A stretch of DNA of 64,000 nucleotides from Oscillatoria sp. SIO1A7. GTDB lineage: Bacteria > Cyanobacteriota > Cyanobacteriia > Cyanobacteriales > Laspinemataceae. Numbering within the stretch: the stretch's first letter is position 1; each line of letters starts with the position of its first letter. The DNA lies in the NCBI GenBank assembly GCA_010672965.1, contig JAAHFN010000007.1, positions 203,145-267,144 of the forward strand, written 5' to 3'. The translations under genes were made by a program, and so were the position numbers. Positions 46,051-53,197 of the stretch are shown here, one piece after another. The notes beneath the pieces were generated by a model. The model had not been told where the DNA came from. It saw only the letters and a list, made by a program, of their open reading frames with translations, and made no database searches.

Positions 46051-46143
46051 TAACCATATTGGGTATAACTTATCGGCCAGCATATCAGACAGCCCCGAGA
46101 GACAGTCGCCAAAAAGCTTGCCTTTGCGATCGAGCTTTTGCAT
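46051..46143 (-). CDS. Possible very small ORF or gene remnant
   Basis: ATG 46143 opens MQKLDRKGKLFGDCLSGLSDMLADKLYPIW, which reads like protein before running into a CCGTAGGAGC/GCCCCTACGG inverted repeat at about 46000-46045. There is no ribosome site. It is probably a fragment; the family is unknown. Confidence 0.2.
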
Positions 46144-46158
46144 CAATTTATAATAGCT

Positions 46159-47631
46159 CTAGAGACTAAACAGGTTTTTGAGTCGCTTGCGCACCCAATC
46201 GACGGGATTGCTATCATCTTCTAATTCATCGACCAATCCCATTTCTCGCAGTTGCTGTTGTCGCTGAGTCAGTTCTTCTTGGTGCTTGGCCAACTCTTCC
46301 ACAATCGCCTCATAAATATCCGGGTATTCTCGCAATAGTTTTTCAAAGCCATTTTTGCTGAGGACGAACAGAACTGTCTCGGTTAAGGCGCGAACCGAAG
46401 CGGTGCGGGGAATTCCTAACATCAAGGCCAGTTCTCCCAAAAATTTACCCGGACCAAGATTGACGAGATGCTTGTCAATTTTTTCCACATAGACTTCCAC
46501 CTGACCCGACAAAACCACATAAAAAGCATCTCCCGGATCGTCTTCGTTAAATAGCACTTCTGCCTCGCGCAGGCGCTGTCGGTGCCCATTTTCAATTAAT
46601 TGTCGCATTTGGATATCGTTAAAATTTTTAAAATAAACCACCTCTCGCAGCAAATCGCTGATTGATATTGGCTTTAATGCTTGTGAAGCTAAGCGCTCCG
46701 ATGCTACTTGGGATAATTCTTGGCCATTTTCTTTGCCATTACCTCCTACAGAAACCAACTCTTCCGGATTCCGAACCCACAAGTCTGTTTGGGGCTTGGG
46801 TATTCTGATGCCTTGCTGACGTAAATTGTATTCAACAATAAAGTTCAAAGAACTCGTAATCGAAAGTCTAGAATCCACGTCAACTATCCAAACCCAGAGT
46901 TCAAAAATCATGGCATCTCTACCGAACTCCCTAAACATAACTCGCGGAGAAGGTTCGTAGATAACTCCCGGTTCCTGGTGGGCGGAATTTAATAAAGCTT
47001 CCGTGACGACTAGCGGATCGCTATCATAACTAACTGCTATAGGTATTTTAACCCGCCGTCTGACATCTTTAAAGGCCGCATAGCTCCAGTTTACAATTGG
47101 GTTTTCTACCATGTGGCTGTTGGGCACTATCACATACCCCCCGTCAAAAGTACGCAGGATTGTGGAGCGCAGGGATATGGATTTAATAAAGCCAGACAGA
47201 CCTTCAAAATCAACATAGTCGCCAGCTTTCACAGTTCCTTCTACTAGGATTGTCAGACCGCTAATAAAGTTTTTGGTCAGGTTTTGCAGACCAAAGCCAA
47301 TACCAACCCCCAAGCCACCAGCCAATACAGCCAAAGAAGTAAGGTCAAAGCCAGTGGCTTGCAGAACCATGATAAAACCCAAGGTGCCAAAGGAATAGCT
47401 AACCAATGTAGATATAGATTCTCGGTTGCCTTCGTCAATCCCCAGTTTAGACAAAAGCCGCCCCTTGAGGAAATTCTTGAGTGCCCGAGCAATAAAAATA
47501 ACCAGTAGTAATGATATAATTATTTGGCCGATATCGTAGAGAGAAATTTCCGACTCACCCAATCTCAGAACGGGGTTGGAGAGGATACTGCTCGTTCTGT
47601 CTGCGAATTCTTTTAAAAATAACATATCCAT
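46159..47631 (-). CDS. MscS-type channel with C-terminal cyclic nucleotide-binding domain (bCNG)
   Basis: The 490-residue membrane protein matches the bCNG family, MscS-superfamily channels gated or tuned by cyclic nucleotides. Three membrane helices span about 30-115; the pore helix region has AVLAGGLGVGIGFGLQNLTKNFISG, the MscS signature. The beta domain (VEGTVKAGDYVDFEGLSGFI) and C-terminal cytoplasmic domain run to about 285. After a linker, a cNMP-binding domain covers about 330-450 with FNEDDPGDAFYVVLSGQVEV and FLGELALMLGIPRTASVRALTE; here the GELAL...RTASV cassette is complete. The last 40 residues form a charged coiled coil. It lies alone between repeat-containing gaps. The ligand (cAMP or cGMP) cannot be told. 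Confidence 0.92.
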   Translation of the reverse strand: MDMLFLKEFADRTSSILSNPVLRLGESEISLYDIGQIIISLLLVIFIARALKNFLKGRLLSKLGIDEGNRESISTLVSYSFGTLGFIMVLQATGFDLTSLAVLAGGLGVGIGFGLQNLTKNFISGLTILVEGTVKAGDYVDFEGLSGFIKSISLRSTILRTFDGGYVIVPNSHMVENPIVNWSYAAFKDVRRRVKIPIAVSYDSDPLVVTEALLNSAHQEPGVIYEPSPRVMFREFGRDAMIFELWVWIVDVDSRLSITSSLNFIVEYNLRQQGIRIPKPQTDLWVRNPEELVSVGGNGKENGQELSQVASERLASQALKPISISDLLREVVYFKNFNDIQMRQLIENGHRQRLREAEVLFNEDDPGDAFYVVLSGQVEVYVEKIDKHLVNLGPGKFLGELALMLGIPRTASVRALTETVLFVLSKNGFEKLLREYPDIYEAIVEELAKHQEELTQRQQQLREMGLVDELEDDSNPVDWVRKRLKNLFSL

Positions 47632-48132
47632 TGCAGCATCGATTTATTTCGGTTGTCTATATACTCCAGCCACAGAGAGATAGAGCAGTGCGAGCCTTTT
47701 TGCCAGGGAGCCCTTTTTTTGCCGTATTTGCCGCCAGAGGGTAACCGACTCCTGTATCCTCTCTCTCGGGAGGGGGTTGGAGTAGGGTTGGAGTAGTAGG
47801 TGGGTACGGCTGCCCGGAAAGGGGCTGGGAGTATGGGCTCCCTTGTAAAAAAAAGAGCGATCGCTCTTTTCCTGATTGGGTATTGTAGCAATATCGCGGC
47901 GGTAAGTATAGACGCTAGCGATCGCCCCGCTTCACAGCTAGCAAGTCAGAGCTAGCAACAGTGTAGCTTTTTTCGTTTTTTATTTCCAGATCCGCGAAAA
48001 ATTTTTGCTCTCGGCACCCCGATCGCGATCGAGCTTCATTCCCAATGACTTCCCTTATCAATTTATTAGACTCTCTCCTTTTTGGTTTTATCTTCTATTC
48101 TTTATTGCAGCTTTATTTACCTTTAATTAATC
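47632..48132. other. Intergenic region with a HIP1-centred hairpin
   Basis: It contains an inverted pair AGGGAGCCCTTTTTT/GGGCTCCCT (about 47706 and 47834) forming a MITE-like unit, and a 20-bp perfect palindrome AAAAGAGCGATCGCTCTTTT (47851-47870). The palindrome could act as a terminator for the metallo-hydrolase gene on the minus strand. No gene is seen. Confidence 0.55.
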
Positions 48133-48936
48133 TTATACTGCTATTTTAACGCTTGAACGCATAAAACAAGGTTTTGTTGTATCGAATATCTGTCCCTTCT
48201 TAATAAATCCACAAAATCCATCGTTTTGGGCATTGGGTAGTTTGCCTGACTGGTAACCATAGAGCCACATTTTATTGCGTAGCTTTTCTGGCAACTTTAC
48301 CAAGTCATTATAATGGGCGTGGACGCTACTCGGAAATCGAGATGTCTCGCAATCGTGAAAAATAACATCGGCTCTTTGATAAAAATCACCCAAAGTTTCA
48401 AAGGCAATTCTCGTATCGGTTGTAATCAATATCTTAATTCCTGTTGCCTCAAAAAATAATCCATAGCTTGGCATGACATAGTAGCCATTATTAACGTGGT
48501 TCGTTTTAGCTAAATTAAATTCAAGTCCTTGCCAGACAAATTTGCTATCGCGCCCAATTGTTTTAGGTTTAAAAAACGTTTCTAAGTTAGTCTCATCGCC
48601 ACCAATCGATCTCATACCACCCGACAAAGTGTTGTCCCATAAGGTTTCTGCTATATCTTTACTCAAATATAGATTGGGGCGATCGCAGCTAGGATCGAAC
48701 TTAGTTTTAAAGCCGACAAATTCCAAACCTCCCACATGATCCGCGTGTAAATGGCTAATGTAAATATCGGTCAGATCCTTATGCGAATAGCCAGCACCAT
48801 GCAGAGAAAATCTAATATCCGAGCCGCAATCAATCAATAGTTTTTTGCCTTGCTCGTTTATCAAAAGCATATTTGATTGATAATTATCGGTTCCAAGGGT
48901 AAAAGCAGAACCGGAACCTAAAAAAAGTAATTTCAT
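48133..48936 (-). CDS. Metallo-beta-lactamase-fold hydrolase
   Basis: The 267-residue product starts MKLLFLGSGSAFTLGTDNYQSNMLLI and has the metal-binding HxHxDH motif in SHLHADHVGG. Later ligands are likely in TNHVNNG, TDTRIAF and HDCETSRF. The overall pattern resembles RNase Z-like and related phosphodiesterase-type MBL proteins, but the tRNase Z C-terminal motifs are not clear. Substrate unknown. ATG 48936 is chosen because the family starts there; a frame seven codons longer exists, with AGGGAG upstream. The C-terminal half after about 215 (WLYGYQSGKLPNAQNDGF) is less conserved-looking. Confidence 0.82.
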   Translation of the reverse strand: MKLLFLGSGSAFTLGTDNYQSNMLLINEQGKKLLIDCGSDIRFSLHGAGYSHKDLTDIYISHLHADHVGGLEFVGFKTKFDPSCDRPNLYLSKDIAETLWDNTLSGGMRSIGGDETNLETFFKPKTIGRDSKFVWQGLEFNLAKTNHVNNGYYVMPSYGLFFEATGIKILITTDTRIAFETLGDFYQRADVIFHDCETSRFPSSVHAHYNDLVKLPEKLRNKMWLYGYQSGKLPNAQNDGFCGFIKKGQIFDTTKPCFMRSSVKIAV

Positions 48937-49158
48937 TTTCTCTTGTTTCTCCCTCATCGGTTAGCTGTTGTGTTTGTAGGGGTAAGCCTGGAAGATTCCG
49001 AGATCTCGCCTATTGCCCAGCCTGCTTTATAGTCGATTCGCACGCCCTACACCATAGCGCCCGTGCCTTAAGGCTATCCGCCAATCTTCCCGTACCTTCT
49101 TACAAAACTCAGATCTCTTGACCCCTAGAGAATTTTGACAGTTTTACCCCCCCCCGTG

Positions 49159-49325
49159 CCTATATAGGGATTGCTGAAAAAGGCTGTGGGGGAGAGGGGG
49201 AGTGTGGGGAGAGGGGGAGAGGACAATTTTGTTTAATTCTTCCCACACTTCCCACACCTCGTAGGCGGCCTCCCACACCCCCCACACCCCGGCCTTTTAG
49301 ATTTATTCAGCAAACCCTATATAGG
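49159..49325. repeat. MITE-like element, CCTATATAGGG ends
   Basis: CCTATATAGGGATTGCTGAA at the left and TTCAGCAAACCCTATATAGG at the right are inverted copies. The interior has GGGGGAGAGTGTGG and CCCACACTTCC minisatellite units that can also pair. A run of nine or more C residues precedes it (about 49147-49155). Confidence 0.75.
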
Positions 49326-49443
49326 TCCGACTAAAATCGGAATTGCAGGACTTACGCAAATTGTAGGAGCGAACTCCATAAGTAGAGAAAAGCACCCGAT
49401 AAAGAACCCTACATGGGTCCAACTCAAATCGTAATTTGACTTT

Positions 49444-49554
49444 TATAGCAGTAAGCGGTCAGCCATAAGCGGTCAGCAAGAGAGCCAAAGTCTTGCCTTT
49501 CTTAGCTATGGGCATTTTGTAACCGCCCTAACCCGCGCGTCCGTAGTGCTATAT
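49444..49554. repeat. TATAGCAGTAAGC family element
   Basis: It runs from TATAGCAGTAAGCGGTCAGC to CCGTAGTGCTATA, similar to 32233-32342 and 52911-53019. Confidence 0.7.
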
Positions 49555-49556
49555 TG

Positions 49557-49670
49557 TATAGCAATAAGCATATTTGCCAGTAGGGACGAGAAAGCGAATC
49601 GCCCCAACCCACCCGGCAATGCTTGCGATCGAAGCTGACTGCTGAGTGCTGAGTGCTGACTGCTATATAA
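49557..49670. repeat. TATAGCAATAAGCATATTTG element
   Basis: The ends TATAGCAATAAGCATA and GAGTGCTGACTGCTATA are partly inverted. It is related to 57106-57213, which begins TATAGCACTAAGCATATTTG. Confidence 0.65.
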
Positions 49671-49681
49671 GATGCAATGCT

Positions 49682-50542
49682 CTATAAAATGGCATCAGTC
49701 GTGACAAGCTCTCGATATAGTTCTGGTCGGCGATCGCGGAAAAAACCAAAGGAGGCTCTAGTGCGAGCAATCTCACCCAAGTCAAAGGCGGCACAAATTA
49801 TGCCTTCTTCCGAAGATCCCAATTCTGCCACTTTGTCTCCGAGATGATTGGCCAGGAAAGAGTGACCGTAAAAAGTTTGGTCCCCTTCTGAGCCGATCCG
49901 ATTGGCTGCTACAACTGGCACTATATTCGCCACAGCATGGCCGAGCATCACTCGCTGCCAGGGATCTTTAGTATTCAAACGGGGGTCTTCGGGCTCGCTG
50001 CCAATAGCAGTGGGATATAGTAATAGATCTGCTCCCATTAACACCATAGCTCGCGCAGATTCTGGAAACCATTGGTCCCAGCAGATTCCCACTCCTATGC
50101 TGCCAAAGCGAGTCTGCCAGACCCGAAAACCCGTGTTGCCCGGTCGGAAATAAAACTTTTCTTCATATCCAGGCCCGTCGGGAATATGGCTTTTGCGGTA
50201 CGTTCCCAGTACAGAACCCGTTGCATCTACTATAGCGACGCTGTTGTAATACACTTGTCCTGCTTTTTCAAAAAAAGACACGGGTACTACCACGCCCAAT
50301 TCCCGAGCTAATTCCTGAAAGCGAGCGATCGTAGGATGGCCTTCTAGGGGATGCGCCCAATCAAAAAATTGCTCTTTTTCTTCTCTGCAAAAATAGTATC
50401 CCTCAAACAATTCCGGCGGTAAAATAATTTGCGCTCCCGAGTCCGCTGCCTCTCGCACCAAGTCAGCGACCCGTGCTATATTGGCTGCTTTGTCCTCAGA
50501 AAACGATGTTTGGATAGCTGCTACAGTAATTTTTTCTATCAT
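49682..50542 (-). CDS. aguB: N-carbamoylputrescine amidase
   Basis: This cytoplasmic nitrilase-family enzyme hydrolyses N-carbamoylputrescine to putrescine, CO2 and ammonia, the second step after agmatine deiminase. The catalytic triad is visible: glutamate 44 in PPELFEGYYF, the lysine in YRKSHIPDGPGY and the cysteine in GICWDQWFPE. The FYFRPGNTGF and GHSFLANHLGDKVAELG blocks are typical of plant and bacterial AguB. The length of 286 residues is normal. The agmatine deiminase gene lies upstream on the same strand. Two mobile repeats and heptamer units now separate them by about 300 bases and may have split a former operon. Confidence 0.93.
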   Translation of the reverse strand: MIEKITVAAIQTSFSEDKAANIARVADLVREAADSGAQIILPPELFEGYYFCREEKEQFFDWAHPLEGHPTIARFQELARELGVVVPVSFFEKAGQVYYNSVAIVDATGSVLGTYRKSHIPDGPGYEEKFYFRPGNTGFRVWQTRFGSIGVGICWDQWFPESARAMVLMGADLLLYPTAIGSEPEDPRLNTKDPWQRVMLGHAVANIVPVVAANRIGSEGDQTFYGHSFLANHLGDKVAELGSSEEGIICAAFDLGEIARTRASFGFFRDRRPELYRELVTTDAIL

Positions 50543-50546
50543 TGTT

Positions 50547-50585
50547 GTCTTTAAGTTTTAAGTTTTAAGTTTTAAGTTTTAAGTT
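50547..50585. repeat. Heptamer repeat TTTTAAG x5
   Basis: Five copies of AAGTTTT, immediately upstream (minus strand) of aguB. Confidence 0.9.
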
Positions 50586-50627
50586 AAAGGTCTCTCAATC
50601 TAAGAACTTGCAATCTAGGCAATTCTA

Positions 50628-50697
50628 ATATCAAATCCGCGTAGCTGTTCCATGAATAAACCCCTACAAACTGTGACTGTTTAACCGGATTTGATAT
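50628..50697. repeat. Short ATATCAAATCC-family element
   Basis: It has ends ATATCAAATCCGCGTAG and TTAACCGGATTTGATAT with only about 35 bases between, a deletion form of the family. Confidence 0.75.
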
Positions 50698-50724
50698 AAC
50701 TCAAAACTCAAAACTCTCAAGCTA

Positions 50725-50860
50725 ATATCAAATCCGGTTAAACAGTCACAGTTTGTAGGGGTTCCCCGTGCCCGCCCCGGCCGCCTCAGACCAACCGGGG
50801 CGGGCACGGGGGCACCGCCCCTACGGGATTTATTTGTGAGTAATTAACCGGATTTGATAT
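50725..50860. mobile_element. MITE, ATATCAAATCCGGTTAA ends, supplying the aguA stop
   Basis: The perfect ends ATATCAAATCCGGTTAA and TTAACCGGATTTGATAT surround a GC-rich core with two inverted GGGGCGGGCACGGGG-type arms. The right end provides the final codons and TAA (50844-50846) of the minus-strand aguA. Confidence 0.8.
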
Positions 50861-51929
50861 AAGAACTCAAAAAAGGTTGATTCTGGGTGATGCAATGAAA
50901 AGCACCACCTCCAGTCAGAATAGACTTAGCAGGAAGACCGATGGTACGGCGGTTGGGGAAAAATTTAGAAATAGCCTCCACTGCTAGATCGTCATAAGGA
51001 GAACCATAAGTAGGAACGATCGCGCAACGGTTGCCAATATAAAAATTGAGATAGCTTGCGGGCATAATCTCGGAGCGATCGCTCGTTATTTTACCCGGAG
51101 AAGGAATGCGGTGTATCTCTAAGGGTATGCCGCGATCGCAAAAAGAAGCCAAGTCTCTGGCAATCTCTTCGAGAATTTCAGCATTAGGGTCGTCAGCATC
51201 GAGAGCCTCCATGCATAGAACGACTCCGGGGGCAACAAAGCGAGCAATAGTATCAATATGGCCGTCAGTGTGGTCGCCAAGCAATCCTCGATTTAGCCAG
51301 AGTATTTTACCGACCCCAAGTGCCGATCGCAGATAGTCTTCTATTTCCTCGCGAGTCAAGTGGGGATTGCGATTGGGACCCTGCAAACATTGGCGCGTTG
51401 TCAAGCAGAGCCTGCCATCGGTTTCCACAGCACCGCCCTCCAACACTAAAGGAAAATGAAACTGAGGCACGCCTAAGAATTGGGCGATATTCGCGGCTAC
51501 TGTCTCGTCACCGGGCAAGATATATTTGCCTCCCCAGCCATTAAAGTTAAAAGTTGCTGCCCCAAGGCTTCCATCTGCTGCGGTTACAAAGATTGGAGCG
51601 ATATCCCGCAGCCAAATATCGCCAAAAGGCATGATGTGGAAGCGAACGGGAAGTTCTCCTAGGGAGGCTTTTGCCTCAGCTTTGCCCGCCTCGTCTAGGA
51701 CTAGAATTTCCAATTGTTCCCCTTGGGGTTCGCCGGTGATGGGGTGAGGATCGGCGATCGCTCGACATAGGGCGACAAATTCGGCGCGGGCTTGCTGCAA
51801 ATGATCCAGCCATTCTTTTTCGTGGCTCGGCCATGCCAACCAACAAGCCCGGTGCGGTTGCCATTCTGGTGCCCGAGATAGAGGCAAAAACTGGGCTAGA
51901 TCGGTTTTATCGTAGGTTCGCGAAGTCAA
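50844..51929 (-). CDS. aguA: Agmatine deiminase
   Basis: This cytoplasmic enzyme converts agmatine to N-carbamoylputrescine, the first step of the agmatine route to putrescine; aguB downstream performs the next. Visible family blocks are WLAWPSHEKEW, MPFGDIWLRDIAPIF, FNFNGWGGK, GAVETDGRLC, LLGDHTDGHIDTIARF and the catalytic-cysteine segment ILTGGGAFHCITQ. Length 361 is normal. The frame opens with a TTG (MTSRTYDKTD), with only weak upstream pairing, so the start is uncertain. The last six residues, SYIKSG, and the TAA are encoded by the terminal repeat of a MITE inserted just after CITQNQPFLS. Loss of a few original C-terminal residues is likely harmless but untested. Confidence 0.93.
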   Translation of the reverse strand: MTSRTYDKTDLAQFLPLSRAPEWQPHRACWLAWPSHEKEWLDHLQQARAEFVALCRAIADPHPITGEPQGEQLEILVLDEAGKAEAKASLGELPVRFHIMPFGDIWLRDIAPIFVTAADGSLGAATFNFNGWGGKYILPGDETVAANIAQFLGVPQFHFPLVLEGGAVETDGRLCLTTRQCLQGPNRNPHLTREEIEDYLRSALGVGKILWLNRGLLGDHTDGHIDTIARFVAPGVVLCMEALDADDPNAEILEEIARDLASFCDRGIPLEIHRIPSPGKITSDRSEIMPASYLNFYIGNRCAIVPTYGSPYDDLAVEAISKFFPNRRTIGLPAKSILTGGGAFHCITQNQPFLSSYIKSG

Positions 51930-51957
51930 CTTCTCAATTATCCTTTTTCAGCAATAG

Positions 51958-52090
51958 TATAGCAGTCAGCTTTCAGCTTATGCGCTTCGCGCAGGCTGCG
52001 CCAACAGCAGTCAGCTTTCAGTCAAAGTCTTGCCAGCTTAAGGAAAAGAGCGTTTTGTAACTTTCCTAACCTTAATCCGTAGTTCTACAA
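51958..52090. repeat. TATAGCAGTCAGC family element
   Basis: It starts TATAGCAGTCAGCTTTCAGC, includes a GCGCAGGCTGCGCC palindrome, and ends CCTTAATCCGTAGTTCTA. Confidence 0.65.
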
Positions 52091-52168
52091 TAGTACAAAT
52101 TAAGACCAATTACTCTCCAATCTGTTTAGCCATTAGAGTCCGTTACAATCTAACAAAGTCAAGAAATG

Positions 52169-52888
52169 TTATTTCCTAACATCGCTTTTAAAACGTTCGG
52201 CATTTGCAGCCTCAAAAGCTTCGATATCGCCTTTACCGAAAAACTCCCAGAATGGCTTGGGTATTTCCAGAGCCCGTTGTGTTGCCTCGCGATCGTCAAT
52301 GCGATCGAACCACTCTTGTAAATTCGGCAAGCCTTCTACCGATACCTTTGCCCAATAGTAAGCACGAGCCCAAGGGTATGTTGCCATATCGGCTATAGTA
52401 TAATTGTCACCTACCAAATATTTTCGCCCTTCTAAATGAGTATTTAGAACTTCAAACAAGCGCCGACTTTCATCTACATAACGTTTAATTGCAAAGGGAT
52501 GTACTTCCCCTTGCTTGGCAGCAATACGCTGAAAATACATTGCTTGCCCCATCATGGGTCCGACTCCAGCCATCTGGAACATCAACCACTGTAATGCACG
52601 GGACTTATCGTCGGCATTGGCGGGTAAAAATTTGCCATATTTCTCTGCCAAATACCAGAGAATAGCCCCCGATTCAAATACTACAAAATTATTATTCCCG
52701 CGATCGACGATAGTGGGGATACGCCCATTCGGATTGAGCTTTAGATACCAGTTTGACTTTTGTTCCTTCTTAGAAAAGTCGATGTAAGTTAGCTCGTATT
52801 CTACTCCCGCTTCTTCTAGGAAAATTACCGGCTTCCAACCGTTCATGGTAGAAGCCGTATATAAATGTATGTCCTTTTTGTTAGTCAT
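52169..52888 (-). CDS. Glutathione S-transferase, YfcG/YghU-like
   Basis: The 239-residue soluble protein has the thioredoxin-like domain (about 7-88) with LYTASTMNGWKPVIFLEEAG, LNPNGRIPTIVD and FESGAILWYLAEKYG. The helical domain (about 95-235) has WLMFQMAGVGPMMGQAMYFQR, NYTIADMATYPWARAY and a long aromatic tail. MAGVGPMMGQ is characteristic of the Nu-class/YfcG-type disulfide-reducing GSTs. AAGGACA lies just before ATG. A role in glutathione-dependent redox reactions is expected; the substrate is unknown. It is distinct from the GST at 22982, sharing only the fold. Confidence 0.9.
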   Translation of the reverse strand: MTNKKDIHLYTASTMNGWKPVIFLEEAGVEYELTYIDFSKKEQKSNWYLKLNPNGRIPTIVDRGNNNFVVFESGAILWYLAEKYGKFLPANADDKSRALQWLMFQMAGVGPMMGQAMYFQRIAAKQGEVHPFAIKRYVDESRRLFEVLNTHLEGRKYLVGDNYTIADMATYPWARAYYWAKVSVEGLPNLQEWFDRIDDREATQRALEIPKPFWEFFGKGDIEAFEAANAERFKSDVRK

Positions 52889-52910
52889 TGTCCTTGTCCT
52901 TCATCCTTGA

Positions 52911-53019
52911 TATAGCAGTAAGCTATCAGCAGTCAGCAGTCAGCAGTCAGAGTCTTGCCATCTAATATAAGCACTCATAGCGTTTTGTGAATATCTTAAC
53001 CTTAATCCGTAGTGCTATA
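52911..53019. repeat. TATAGCAGTAAGC family element
   Basis: It runs from TATAGCAGTAAGC, through repeated CAGCAGT heptamers, to CCGTAGTGCTATA. It lies just upstream of the GST start. Confidence 0.75.
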
Positions 53020-53096
53020 AATAATAGCAAATCCGTTTAATCGCCCCCCAAAGAACGCTCCTGACTGGCCAGCCGCCTTCGCTTTCATAGGAACAT

Positions 53097-53156
53097 AACA
53101 AAAATAATTCCACATAACTTGAGGATAGCACCTCTTGAAAGTGGAATTATTTTGTT
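53097..53156 (-). terminator. Long hairpin after the pseudo-caspase gene
   Basis: AACAAAAATAATTCCAC (53097-53113) pairs with GTGGAATTATTTTGTT (53141-53156) with one unpaired base. The interior has its own small stem. It lies about 40 bases downstream of the minus-strand stop and could terminate it, or be a small repeat. Confidence 0.5.
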
Positions 53157-53197
53157 GGCTAGCTTCGCGTTAAGCATAGTTAGCGCGTAGTTAGAGC

